A stretch of 64,000 nt of DNA from positions 1 to 64,000 of the forward strand of contig NZ_JASKMS010000005.1 of NCBI RefSeq assembly GCF_030124145.1. Reading direction: 5' to 3'. Shown piece after piece: positions 48,111 through 57,401 of this stretch. The stretch's first letter is position 1. Each line of letters starts with the position of its first letter. Made by a program: the position numbers and the translations under genes. The notes beneath the pieces are model-generated. The model saw nothing but the letters and a program-made list of their open reading frames with translations, had not been told where the DNA came from and did not search any database. The stretch comes from Streptomyces sp. 378. Lineage in GTDB: Bacteria; Actinomycetota; Actinomycetes; Streptomycetales; Streptomycetaceae.

Positions 48111-49652
48111 TCACTCGCAGTCCTCGCCGCTGTTGATGCACTGCACCACCTGGTTCATCAGGTTCTCGTCCATGACGTTGATGAAGTCGTTGTGGTCGGT
48201 GATCGGCTTGTGCAACTGCTCCGGGAAGCCGTCCACCGCGTACGGGGCCTTCACCTGACCGTTCTCGATGGTCGGGGCCGGCACGTCGTACACCAGGCGG
48301 GCCTGCAGCTGCGGGATCGCCTGGAAGCCGTTCGGGCAGCTGCCGTCGGCCTGGACGAACGCCACGTGGTCGCGGTGGTTGGCGCTGTCGATGTTCTGTC
48401 CGTCCCAGCAGCTCTGGAAGTTGGACGTCCGCACCACCTGGCTGCCCTCGGGGCAGATCACGTACTTGTCCGTCACCTGCCGGTCCTCGAAGCCGGTGCA
48501 GCTGAACGAGGTGTTGGCGTTGGCGAGGCCGTTGGTGAAGGCCTTGGCGTCACCGGTGATGATGCGCAGGAACTTCGGCATCGCGACGACGTCGCTCTTC
48601 TTGTTGCCGACGAACTTGAGCTCCGCCTGGCTGGCCTTCAGGATCTTGCCGACGTTGCCCTCGGCGCCACCGCCCAGGTCACCCGCGTCGAACTCCTGGG
48701 TGCCGTCCTGGAGGCGCAGCACGGGCCAGTAGTAGGTGGACTTGTCGCCCTGGTTCTGGCAAGAGGTTTCGGCGTTGGCCAGGTCCTCGTCGCTGGAGAA
48801 GGCGTCGTTGTCCTGGTTGCCGACGTAGTCGTGCGTGTGGTGCGCACCGTTGTCGACACCCGGGGCGACGATCAGGTTGTCACTGTTGAACAGGTTGTTC
48901 TCGTTGACACCGCACTTCGCGGTGAACGAGCCGGTGGAACCGGAGTCCCCGTTCGCGGCGAGACCGTTCGGCAGGTCGCGGGAGTTGGGCTGGACGTCGT
49001 TGATGTTCACGAAGTCGGCAGCCACCGGGCCCGCGGCCCCGTTGCCGTTGTCGCCGACCTGACCGCCACCCTGGTCCTGACCGCCACCCTGGTTCTGGTC
49101 GCCGCCCTGGTTCTGGTCCTGACCGCCCTGGTTCTGGTCGCCGTTGTTCTGGCCACCACCGTCACCGTCGTTGGCCTGCGGCTGCTCGGCCCCCATGCCC
49201 TGGCACTCGGCGAGCTGTTCGAGGTTGCCCGGGGCGTTGCCACCCACCCGCCGGATGTTGATCCCGATCCGGTCGATGGCGGCGACGCGCTTGGACTTCA
49301 GCGGGCCGAGAATCGCGTTGTTGACGAAGCCCGGGTCACCGGCCTGCGCCTGCCGCGTGGAGGCGAGCCGGGAGTACGCCTCGGTGATCTGCTTGTCGAG
49401 GTTGGCCAGCTCCTTGTCCACCCCCTGGCGAGCGCCGTCCGGCACATCGGTCAGCTTCTGTCCTACGTCCGGGCACTGGATCGTGGCGATCTGCGCGCCC
49501 GCGGACTTCGTCTGGTTCGCTGGGTTCTCCTCGTGCGCCGAGGCGTAGAAGTTTGCCCAGATCAGCCCGCCCCCACCGAGCGCTAGGGCCGCCGATGCGG
49601 CAACGGCCTTGGTGGCCAGCGGCGTACGGCGTTTTCTTGTGTTGCGTCCCAT
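48111..49652 (-). CDS. Secreted DUF1996 protein
   Basis: 513 residues from the ATG at 49652, with GAGGAG upstream. N-terminal signal or anchor ([17 protein letters not shown]). About 130 residues of spacer with coiled pattern, then a Gln/Asn/Gly repeat ([16 protein letters not shown]) near 175-205, then the DUF1996 domain with [28 protein letters not shown] and YYWPVLRL and conserved Cys. Family function is unknown; similar proteins are cell-wall-linked or secreted. Low-complexity repeats could vary in length. Confidence 0.9.
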   Translation of the reverse strand: MGRNTRKRRTPLATKAVAASAALALGGGGLIWANFYASAHEENPANQTKSAGAQIATIQCPDVGQKLTDVPDGARQGVDKELANLDKQITEAYSRLASTRQAQAGDPGFVNNAILGPLKSKRVAAIDRIGINIRRVGGNAPGNLEQLAECQGMGAEQPQANDGDGGGQNNGDQNQGGQDQNQGGDQNQGGGQDQGGGQVGDNGNGAAGPVAADFVNINDVQPNSRDLPNGLAANGDSGSTGSFTAKCGVNENNLFNSDNLIVAPGVDNGAHHTHDYVGNQDNDAFSSDEDLANAETSCQNQGDKSTYYWPVLRLQDGTQEFDAGDLGGGAEGNVGKILKASQAELKFVGNKKSDVVAMPKFLRIITGDAKAFTNGLANANTSFSCTGFEDRQVTDKYVICPEGSQVVRTSNFQSCWDGQNIDSANHRDHVAFVQADGSCPNGFQAIPQLQARLVYDVPAPTIENGQVKAPYAVDGFPEQLHKPITDHNDFINVMDENLMNQVVQCINSGEDCE

Positions 49653-49936
49653 GGAACTCCTCTGACTTCCTTTTTCGGGGGCATCGAGGCGCCCGACAGG
49701 AGTGAAGCGGCTCCCTTCCATACGCAGGCCGTCCCACGGGCGTTCAGGGGTCCCGGAAATTGATGCGAGATTCGTGAGGACTCCGTGTGCTCAACAGCCT
49801 CTGGCGCATCGGGAGTTGCCGATCACCCGCAGGGGAGAGGAGACCGGTGCGGTTTTCACCGGCCGTGGTCGAGATACGCGAGAACCGCGGGCCGGGCACC
49901 CGGCCGGGGGGGCTGGGTACACCCCGGGTGGGTCGT

Positions 49937-50947
49937 TCAGGCACCGGTGCCGGACGCCAGCACCTTCGCCTCCACCTCCGGATCGAGGCCCGAGCGCGGA
50001 CGGTCCGGGCGCTGGGGTGCCACGCCCCCGGCGTCCTGGAGCCAGCGCCAGGTGTCCGCCACGGTCTCCTCGACGGGCCGGCAGACCAGCCCGGCCCCGA
50101 CCGCCCGGGAGACGTCCGCACGATGCAGGGCGTCGTGCAGGTCACTGCCCGGCGGCACCCACACCGGCAGCTCGGTCCACGGCTCGATGCCCGCCTCCAG
50201 GATCACCCGGGGCTCGGTCCAGCGCAGTTCGGCGGCGCCGCCGGTGACCCGCGCGCAGGTGTCGAGCAGCGTGCCCATGGTGGCGTGCCCCTGCGGAGCG
50301 ACCAGGTTGTACGGCCCGCTCACCTCCCGTTCGGCCGCGTGCAGGATCCACCCGGCCAGGTCGCGGACGTCCACGTACTGCAGCGGCAGGTCGCGCGGGC
50401 CCGGCGCCAGTACGGGGCCGCCGCGCGCCGTCCGGCCCAGCCACCAGGGCAGCCGGCCGATGTTCTCGTACGGGCCGAGGATCAGCCCGGACCGCACGAG
50501 CACCGACCGGTCCGCGCCGAAGGCGTCCAGCACGGCGAGCTCGCCGCCCCGCTTGTCCTGCGGGTAGGCGGTCTGCTCCGCGTCGGCCGACGCGCCCTCC
50601 ACCAAGGGCGCGTCCTCGTCGTATCCGGCGGGCGGCGCCCACGCGTACACCGAGCAGCTCGACACGTACACGTACCGGCCGGCGCGGCCCCGCAGCAGCC
50701 GCGCCGCGTCCCGCACCGCGCGGGGCGCCGCCGACCAGGTGTCGACGACGACGTCCCACTCACCCGGGTCGTCGGTGAGGGCGGCCAGACCGCCGGGAAC
50801 GGTGCGGTCGCCCAGCAGCGACCGCACGCCCGGCGGCGCTTCGTGCCGGCCCCGGTGGAATACGGTCACCTCCCAGCCCCGCCCCAGCGCCGCCTCCGCG
50901 ACGGCCCGCCCCACGAACTCCGTACCACCCAGCATCAGAAGTCTCAT
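49937..50947 (-). CDS. NAD-dependent epimerase/dehydratase-like SDR
   Basis: 336 residues. Start MRLLMLGGTEFVGRAV is the NAD-binding Gly motif of an extended SDR; YVSSCSVYAW with later YPQDKRG gives the Tyr-x3-Lys catalytic pair. The C-terminal substrate part is specific to this group. Cytosolic; substrate unknown. Orientation and spacing do not tie it to a neighbour. Confidence 0.87.
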   Translation of the reverse strand: MRLLMLGGTEFVGRAVAEAALGRGWEVTVFHRGRHEAPPGVRSLLGDRTVPGGLAALTDDPGEWDVVVDTWSAAPRAVRDAARLLRGRAGRYVYVSSCSVYAWAPPAGYDEDAPLVEGASADAEQTAYPQDKRGGELAVLDAFGADRSVLVRSGLILGPYENIGRLPWWLGRTARGGPVLAPGPRDLPLQYVDVRDLAGWILHAAEREVSGPYNLVAPQGHATMGTLLDTCARVTGGAAELRWTEPRVILEAGIEPWTELPVWVPPGSDLHDALHRADVSRAVGAGLVCRPVEETVADTWRWLQDAGGVAPQRPDRPRSGLDPEVEAKVLASGTGA

Positions 50948-51056
50948 GCCGGTGACTCTGCCCCGTGGGGCGAGGGGACGGAACGGGATCTGCTGTCAGC
51001 AGACGCGACGGGAGCATCTCCACGCCCTCACCCCGGCACGGCCCACTGACCACGCG

Positions 51057-51090
51057 AGGGGGCGCCCACCGTGAACGGTGGGCGCCCCCT
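51057..51090 (-). terminator. Terminator of glnII
   Basis: 16 paired bases, AGGGGGCGCCCACCGT (51057-51072) with 51075-51090. It starts 22 bases past the glnII stop. Confidence 0.92.
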
Positions 51091-51111
51091 CGGGAGCCGT
51101 GGCGTGCGGGG

Positions 51112-52143
51112 TCAGACCTGGCCGGCCTTCTCCAGCGCCGAGCAGCAGGTGTCGACGATCAGACGGGTCACCACGTACGGGTCGACGTTGGCGTTCGGGC
51201 GGCGGTCCTCGATGTAGCCCTTGCCGTCCTTCTCGACCTGCCACGGGATGCGGACCGAGGCGCCGCGGTTGGAGACACCGTAGGAGTACTCGTTCCACGG
51301 GGCGGTCTCGTGCAGACCGGTCAGGCGGTCGTCGATGCCGGCGCCGTAGTTCTTGACGTGGTCGAGGGGCTTGGAGCCCTCGCCGAGCGACTCGCACGCG
51401 GTGATGATCGCGTCGTAGCCCTCGCGCATCGCCTTGGTGGAGAAGTTGGTGTGCGCACCGGCGCCGTTCCAGTCGCCCTTGACCGGCTTGGGGTCGAGGG
51501 TGGCGGCGACGTCGAAGTCCTCGGCGGTGCGGTAGAGCAGCCAGCGGGCCACCCACAGCTGGTCGGAGACCTCCAGCGGGGACAGCGGGCCGACCTGGAA
51601 CTCCCACTGGCCGGGCATCACCTCGGCGTTGATGCCGGACAGGCCGAGACCCGCCTTCAGGCAGTTGTCGAGGTGGGCCTCGACGACGTCACGGCCGAAG
51701 ATCTCGTCCGCGCCGACACCGCAGTAGTAGCCGCCCTGGGGGGCCGGGAAGCCGCCCTTGGGGAAGCCGAGCGGGTAGCCGTCCTTGAAGAACGTGTACT
51801 CCTGCTCGATGCCGAAGACGGGCTCCTGCGCCGCGAACTTCTCCGCCACCTCGGCCAGCGCGGCACGGGTGTTGGTGGGGTGCGGGGTGAGGTCGATGTT
51901 CAGCACCTCGCACAGGACGAGTACGTCGTCGCCGCCGCGGATCGGGTCCGGGCAGGTGAAGACCGGCTTCAGCACGCAGTCCGAGGCGTGGCCCTCGGCC
52001 TGGTTGGTGGAGGACCCGTCGAAGCCCCAGATCGGCAGCGCGTCGAGACCGGCGGGGGAACCCGCGATGATCTTGGTCTTGGAACGCAGTTTGGCCGTCG
52101 GCTCGGTGCCGTCGATCCAGATGTACTCAGCCTTGAAGGTCAC
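51112..52143 (-). CDS. glnII: Glutamine synthetase II (GlnII)
   Basis: 343 residues from the GTG at 52143; an ATG at 52152 has a badly placed site. Eukaryote-type GSII: WGFDGSSTNQAEGHASDCVL, FGIEQEYTFF, PQGGYYCGVG, KGDWNGAGAHTNFSTKAMRE, SNRGASVRIP. It makes glutamine from glutamate and ammonium. GSII has no adenylylation loop, so it is not under GlnE control; transcription is controlled by GlnR (site at 52246). In the same region as glnA and glnE. Confidence 0.97.
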   Translation of the reverse strand: MTFKAEYIWIDGTEPTAKLRSKTKIIAGSPAGLDALPIWGFDGSSTNQAEGHASDCVLKPVFTCPDPIRGGDDVLVLCEVLNIDLTPHPTNTRAALAEVAEKFAAQEPVFGIEQEYTFFKDGYPLGFPKGGFPAPQGGYYCGVGADEIFGRDVVEAHLDNCLKAGLGLSGINAEVMPGQWEFQVGPLSPLEVSDQLWVARWLLYRTAEDFDVAATLDPKPVKGDWNGAGAHTNFSTKAMREGYDAIITACESLGEGSKPLDHVKNYGAGIDDRLTGLHETAPWNEYSYGVSNRGASVRIPWQVEKDGKGYIEDRRPNANVDPYVVTRLIVDTCCSALEKAGQV

Positions 52144-52245
52144 GGGCCACATCCTTCGGGGGTGTGTCTGGGCGCGTATCGCGGGTGCTGCGGCGCTGCG
52201 GCACCGATGCGCCGCGTCTGCTGCCCGGCAGCCTCGCAACAGGCG

Positions 52246-52283
52246 ATTTCCCGGCCATTGCCCGGATGTGAACCCCGTGTTAC
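52246..52283 (-). promoter_or_regulatory. Candidate GlnR box in front of glnII
   Basis: On the glnII strand: GTAAC-n6-TTCAC-n6-GCAAT-n6-GAAAT, a strict 11-bp period from 52283 down to 52246. Compared with the GlnR consensus gTnAC-n6-GaAAC repeated, the first unit is perfect and the last has one mismatch; the middle two are weak. It lies 102-140 bases upstream of the start codon. Confidence 0.65.
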
Positions 52284-52331
52284 CTGGTCTCGCTGTGCCG
52301 CACCTCACGCCGGGAGGGAGCTGTGCCAAGA

Positions 52332-52378
52332 CGGCACGGGTCCCCGGCTCCCCTCCGTCGAGCCGGGGACCCGTGCCG
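52332..52378. terminator. 18-bp perfect hairpin upstream of glnII
   Basis: CGGCACGGGTCCCCGGCT (52332-52349) pairs with 52361-52378. With the next hairpin it shields glnII from the upstream gene. Confidence 0.85.
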
Positions 52379-52394
52379 CGCGGACCGGACGCGA

Positions 52395-52430
52395 CGGTCC
52401 TGCCACCCCTGGCCGGGGGTGGCAGGACCG
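52395..52430. terminator. Second hairpin, 15 bp, in tandem
   Basis: CGGTCCTGCCACCCC (52395-52409) pairs with GGGGTGGCAGGACCG (52416-52430), loop TGGCCG. Confidence 0.85.
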
Positions 52431-52497
52431 GTGACACGTACGAGGAGGGCGGCCGAGGGGGTGGCCGCCGCCTCATCGGTTCAGTCGGTACTACGCC

Positions 52498-53181
52498 TCA
52501 CCCCACCTTCTCGATCAGGGCCCGGCGGATCAGGAATTTGCCGGGCTCACGGACCTGTTCGAAAGCCGCGTTGTTGAGCAGCGCACAGCTGCCGGAGACC
52601 GAAGTGACCTCCACCGTCGTGGACTTGTTGTTGTCCAGGTTGGTGACCTTCAGCTTCGTGCCGGCCGGGAACTGGTTGCTGGACGCGGCGGGCGCGCCGC
52701 CCTCACCGGAGAGCGTGACGGTCGAGCCGTTGCACACCTGCTGCCCGGAGGCCGCGGCGCCGCCGGGTTCTCCCGCGGGGGCGGAGGCGGCGGGCTGCGA
52801 CGGCTGGGCCGATGCCGCGGGGGGCTGTGCCGGCTGCGCGGGCTGCGACGGCTGTGCGGTCTGGGAGTCCTGAGCCGATTCCCCGACGGCGCACCCCGAC
52901 GCCTCCTGCTTCCGCTTGATCTCCGCGACGACCGCCTCGCGGTTGGCGATCCGCGCCTCGGACTGCGCGTCGGGCTTGGCCCGCTGGTCCGCGATGAACT
53001 TCTGGTTGTTGCCGAGGGCGGTGGCGAGGCCGAGGCAGACCGTCGACTCCGACGCCGACTTGGGGGTCGGCGCGGCGTTCGAGGTGCTCGCCATGACGAA
53101 GGCCCCGCCTCCCGCCACCGTCGCCGCGCTCACCAGCAGCGCGATCTTCTTCTTCGTGCCGAGAGTTCTCCTGCGCGACAT
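52498..53181 (-). CDS. Secreted protein with Pro/Ala/Gln-rich linker
   Basis: 227 residues from the ATG at 53181, with GGAGG six bases upstream. Signal KIALLVSAATVAGGGAFVM. A helical N-domain with Cys (TVCLGLATALGNNQKFI ... EASGCAVG) is followed by repeats of the type QPAQPAQP at about 110-135 and a C-domain with two Cys (QQVCNGSTVTLSGE; GSCALLNNAAF). Probably disulfide-bonded outside the cell. No family recognised. Confidence 0.85.
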   Translation of the reverse strand: MSRRRTLGTKKKIALLVSAATVAGGGAFVMASTSNAAPTPKSASESTVCLGLATALGNNQKFIADQRAKPDAQSEARIANREAVVAEIKRKQEASGCAVGESAQDSQTAQPSQPAQPAQPPAASAQPSQPAASAPAGEPGGAAASGQQVCNGSTVTLSGEGGAPAASSNQFPAGTKLKVTNLDNNKSTTVEVTSVSGSCALLNNAAFEQVREPGKFLIRRALIEKVG

Positions 53182-53300
53182 GCGCGCCTCCTGAAGAGGT
53201 AGGGGAGCGTACGCCGCTATGTACGAGATACCGAACGCGGTTACTCAGCGGTTACAGGAGTCACTCAAGTGACCTGCGCCACACGAGGTCTGGCGGCCGG

Positions 53301-53660
53301 TCAGCGCGACAGGGCGTCCCGCACGGCCTCGTCGCTCCGGCCGACCACGGCCGTGCCGTCGTCCGAGGTGATGATCGGGCGCTGGATCAGCTTCGGGCGC
53401 TCGGCGAGCGCCGTGATCCAGCGGTCGCGCGAACCGGCGTCCCGCGGCCACTCCTTGAGCCCGAGCTCCTTGGCATCCGCCTCCTGGGAGCGGGTGATGT
53501 CCCAGGGCTCGAGCCCGAGGCGCTCCAGCACGCCGCGGATCTCGTCCTCGCTCGGCACGTCCTCCAGGTAGCGGCGGACGGTGTAGTCGGCGCCCTCGGC
53601 GTCGAGCAGCGTCAGGGCGCTGCGGCACTTCGAACACGCGGGATTGATCCAGATCTCCAT
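53301..53660 (-). CDS. ArsC/Spx-family thioredoxin-fold reductase-like protein
   Basis: 119 residues. Starts MEIWINPACSKCRSALTLLD, with CSKCRS, and carries the family strand KLIQRPIITSDDG. Related to glutaredoxin-dependent arsenate reductase, but it may act in another thiol reaction; no ars genes are nearby. Expressed from the ATG at 53660 (a GTG at 53666 is possible). Confidence 0.88.
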   Translation of the reverse strand: MEIWINPACSKCRSALTLLDAEGADYTVRRYLEDVPSEDEIRGVLERLGLEPWDITRSQEADAKELGLKEWPRDAGSRDRWITALAERPKLIQRPIITSDDGTAVVGRSDEAVRDALSR

Positions 53661-53889
53661 GTGCACACGGTACGCGCCGACCGTTCCTGTTCGATTTCCT
53701 GGAGCCCCTCCCTTACCTCGTGATTCAGCCGTGACACGCTGCCAATTCCCATTCCCACCTGGGCATTTATCAGTCCCTACGGACTGCCTGTTGTCAGTGC
53801 CGGGCGGTAAACTGTAAGCAGTGTTCGAGGGTGGCGCCGGGGATGCCGACGTCTTCGGTGAGCCGCCCGACCGCGACAGGAGGATGCCT

Positions 53890-54204
53890 GTGCCCGCTGC
53901 CGCCCTGAAGTCGAAGCCGTCGCCCACCCAGTCCACCGCGAAGCGTCCCGTCCTGCTCGACCTGCCCTACGTGCCCGTGGAGAAGCGGCCGCTGCCGCCG
54001 GGCCGGCCCCGCGAGTGGTACGTGTCGCACAACCGCCGCCTCAAGGCGATGCGCCTGGCCATCGCCCTGCTCGACTCGGGCGTCTACCTGCCGAACCAGG
54101 CCCGTGACGAGACGATCCGCGACACGGCGGAACTGATCGGCGTCCACCCGCCGTCGGCCACGACGTGCCACATGGTGCGGGCGTTCATGCGCTACTCCCG
54201 CTGA
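53890..54204 (+). CDS. Conserved hypothetical protein
   Basis: 104 residues from the GTG at 53890, with AGGAGG six bases upstream; the ATG at 53884 abuts that site. A Pro-rich N-terminus (YVPVEKRPLPPGRPREWYVS) is followed by helices NRRLKAMRLAIALLDSGVYL and ATTCHMVRAFMRYS. No known domain. Looks like a small cytosolic protein of Streptomyces core genomes. Confidence 0.8.
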   Translation: MPAAALKSKPSPTQSTAKRPVLLDLPYVPVEKRPLPPGRPREWYVSHNRRLKAMRLAIALLDSGVYLPNQARDETIRDTAELIGVHPPSATTCHMVRAFMRYSR

Positions 54205-54221
54205 CCCGTCCGCTCCGGTCC

Positions 54222-54260
54222 GAGCGCCGGGTGCCCCGGACGGCGGGGTGCCCGGCGCTC
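54222..54260. terminator. Terminator between convergent genes
   Basis: GAGCGCCGGG (54222... left arm) pairs with CCCGGCGCTC (ending 54260), extended by CCCCG/CGGGG after a two-base mismatch. Confidence 0.75.
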
Positions 54261-54262
54261 GC

Positions 54263-55318
<1,056 letters not shown>

Positions 55319-55349
55319 TCCGGGCCCCTTTCAGGAGCGACTCCCGCTT

Positions 55350-55423
55350 TAACGGTTCTGCGGTTCCGTTAGTAGTCGCTAAGGTAGCAGGGTGAGGCTG
55401 CTAACGGAACGGGAGTGCCGTTA
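55350..55423. promoter_or_regulatory. Two TetR operators, TAACGG-N10-CCGTTA
   Basis: Two 22-bp copies at 55350-55371 and 55402-55423, centres 52 bp apart, with the same outer hexamers and the same 10-base gap. The second ends on the A of the TetR ATG. The pattern predicts repression of both the reductase and tetR. Confidence 0.82.
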
Positions 55424-56079
55424 TGGATGACGGAGGGGAGCCGGGGACCATCCGGCCCGGTGGGCGCACGGCGCGGGTGCGTGAGGCGGTGCTGCGGGCG
55501 GCCGAGGACGCCCTGATCGAGCAGGGCCTCACCGGCCTCGACCTGGCCGATGTCGCGCGCCGCGCCGGGGTGGGGAAGACGACCGTCTACCGCCGCTGGG
55601 GGACCGTGACGGGTCTCGTGGCGGACCTCTTGGAGGACATGGCCGAGCAGTCCGCGCCGCGCACCGAGACCGGCTCACTGCTCGGCGATCTGACGGCCAA
55701 CGCCCGGCTCGTGCAGCGGACGTTGACGGATCCTCGGCAGGGGCCGCTGTTCAAGGCCCTGATCGCCGCCGCCACGGGGGACGGGAAGACGGCCGCGGCC
55801 CTGCACCGCTTCTACGACATCCGCGTCCGGGAGTGGGCCCCCTGCGTCCGGCAGGCCGTCGACCGGGGCGAGGCACCCGAGGGCACCGACCCGCACGAGG
55901 TGATCCGCGCGGTCTCCGCCCCGCTCTACTACCACCTGCTGATCAGCGGCGGCCGGCTCGACGAGGCCCTGGCCGACCGGGCCGCCGAGGCGGCGGCGAC
56001 GGCGGCGGGAGCCGGAGTGTACGTACGGGACGCGGGCCGGTCCCGGCCGCGGGAGACGGACACGCCCCGGCGTGTGTGA
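55423..56079 (+). CDS. TetR-family regulator of the reductase gene
   Basis: 218 residues, ATG with GGGAG seven bases upstream. DNA-binding: RVREAVLRAAEDALIEQGL ... LADVARRAGVGKTTVYRRWG. TetR C-terminal domain of the LFGHMIxx-unlike, actinobacterial type. Autoregulation is likely through the site overlapping its start. Confidence 0.92.
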   Translation: MDDGGEPGTIRPGGRTARVREAVLRAAEDALIEQGLTGLDLADVARRAGVGKTTVYRRWGTVTGLVADLLEDMAEQSAPRTETGSLLGDLTANARLVQRTLTDPRQGPLFKALIAAATGDGKTAAALHRFYDIRVREWAPCVRQAVDRGEAPEGTDPHEVIRAVSAPLYYHLLISGGRLDEALADRAAEAAATAAGAGVYVRDAGRSRPRETDTPRRV

Positions 56080-56138
56080 GGGGCGTCGCCCGTCCCGGGT
56101 GCCGGCCGGCCGACAGGCACCCGGGACGGCGACGCCCC
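56080..56138. terminator. Long bidirectional terminator
   Basis: GGGGCGTCGCC-CGTCCCGGGTGCC (56080-56103) pairs with 56116-56138, one base bulged. Confidence 0.85.
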
Positions 56139-56141
56139 ACC

Positions 56142-57326
56142 TCACCCCGCCGTCAGCTCCCTCTCCAGCGGTGTGCGGAAACGCGGCGTGACCCTGGTCG
56201 CCCCCACCCACCCGCCGAGCCGCTCCGCCTCCGACCCGATCGCCGCGAGGGCTTCCCGGCCGTTGCCCTCCTCGTCGAGGATCCGCCAGATGATCTCCCC
56301 GTCGGGGCGCTGCGCCCAGCCGCCGACCACCCGTCCGTTCCACCACACCGTCGGCCCGACGTTGCCGCTGCCGTCGAACAACCGGGGCCGCAGCTCCTGC
56401 GCGAGATACCAGTCGCGCTGCCGCCACCCCATCGCGGTGGGGTCGAGAGCGGGCAGCAGCGCGGCCCAGGACTCGTCGGGCGAGGGCACGGGGTCCGCGT
56501 CCCCTTCGGCCACGTACCCGGTGCCCTCGTCCAACGCCACCGGCTCCGCCCGGATCGCGACCAGAGCCCTGCGGACCTCCGTCACGCGCCACCCCGTCCA
56601 CCACTTCAGGTCGGCCTCGGTCGCCGGACCGCACGCGGCGAGCCACCGTCCCAGCAGCTGCGCCTGCGCCCCGGCCGTGTCCAGCTCGGGATGCTCGGGC
56701 GCCACGGCCCAGCGGAACCGGCTGGACGTCCAGGAGCCGAGCGGCCGGCCGCGCACGACCTTCCCCTCGACGCCCAGCACCTTCAGCAGGCGGGTCGAGA
56801 CCGTGTGCATCCCCTCGTAGCTCTTCCCGGCCGCGTACACGAACTGCTCCCGCAGGCGCGGCTCGTCCTCAGCGAGTTCGCCGGCGGTCGCCTGCCCGCG
56901 CCGGGCGAGCGCGGCCAGCACCGAGTCCTCCACGTCCTTCAGCCAGGCCGCGTCCGGCGCCCCGGCCGCCGCCATGTGTGCGAGCAGCGCCGCCCGTTCC
57001 CGGGCGGCGACCGCCAGACCGGTCGAGGCGTGCACGACGGCGGCCAGCTCGGTGGGGAACACGAACACCGTGTGCCGCATGCCGTGCATCCGCACCAGGG
57101 AACGGTCCTCGTACAGGGCCCGCCCGGTCTCCTCGACGGTCCCTGCGGAGTCCGCGAGCCGGGCTCCCACCGCGAGATACACCGTCGCCGGGTCCGTGCC
57201 GTGCAGCGCGACCAGGGAACCGGCGACCTCCTCGGGTGTCCCGGCCCGCGCCCGCCCGACCAGCCGCTGGCGCAGCGCGAGCCGGGCCCGCCGCTCCATC
57301 ACGCCGATGTACCGCTGCCCACCCAT
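56142..57326 (-). CDS. Winged-helix DNA-binding protein (HTH_42/AlkX-YcaQ-like)
   Basis: 394 residues from the ATG at 57326, which has GGAGG five bases upstream. RRARLALRQRLVGR, LVALHGTDPATVYLAVGAR and VRMHGMRHTVFVFP match the family of winged-helix proteins that includes DNA glycosylase-like YcaQ. FDGSGNVGPTVWWNGRVVGGW is the typical C-terminal block. A repair role for crosslinked DNA is known for some relatives. Confidence 0.85.
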   Translation of the reverse strand: MGGQRYIGVMERRARLALRQRLVGRARAGTPEEVAGSLVALHGTDPATVYLAVGARLADSAGTVEETGRALYEDRSLVRMHGMRHTVFVFPTELAAVVHASTGLAVAARERAALLAHMAAAGAPDAAWLKDVEDSVLAALARRGQATAGELAEDEPRLREQFVYAAGKSYEGMHTVSTRLLKVLGVEGKVVRGRPLGSWTSSRFRWAVAPEHPELDTAGAQAQLLGRWLAACGPATEADLKWWTGWRVTEVRRALVAIRAEPVALDEGTGYVAEGDADPVPSPDESWAALLPALDPTAMGWRQRDWYLAQELRPRLFDGSGNVGPTVWWNGRVVGGWAQRPDGEIIWRILDEEGNGREALAAIGSEAERLGGWVGATRVTPRFRTPLERELTAG

Positions 57327-57401
57327 GACGGCCTCCACTCCTCACGCCCGGACCCGACTGCATCATCGCGGACGCCACTGACCATCACCCCGTCGCACCC
57401 G

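Noticed and set aside
49050..49140. Repeated Gln/Gly codons suspected as a CRISPR-like array
   Set aside because: In-frame low-complexity part of the DUF1996 gene; no spacers.
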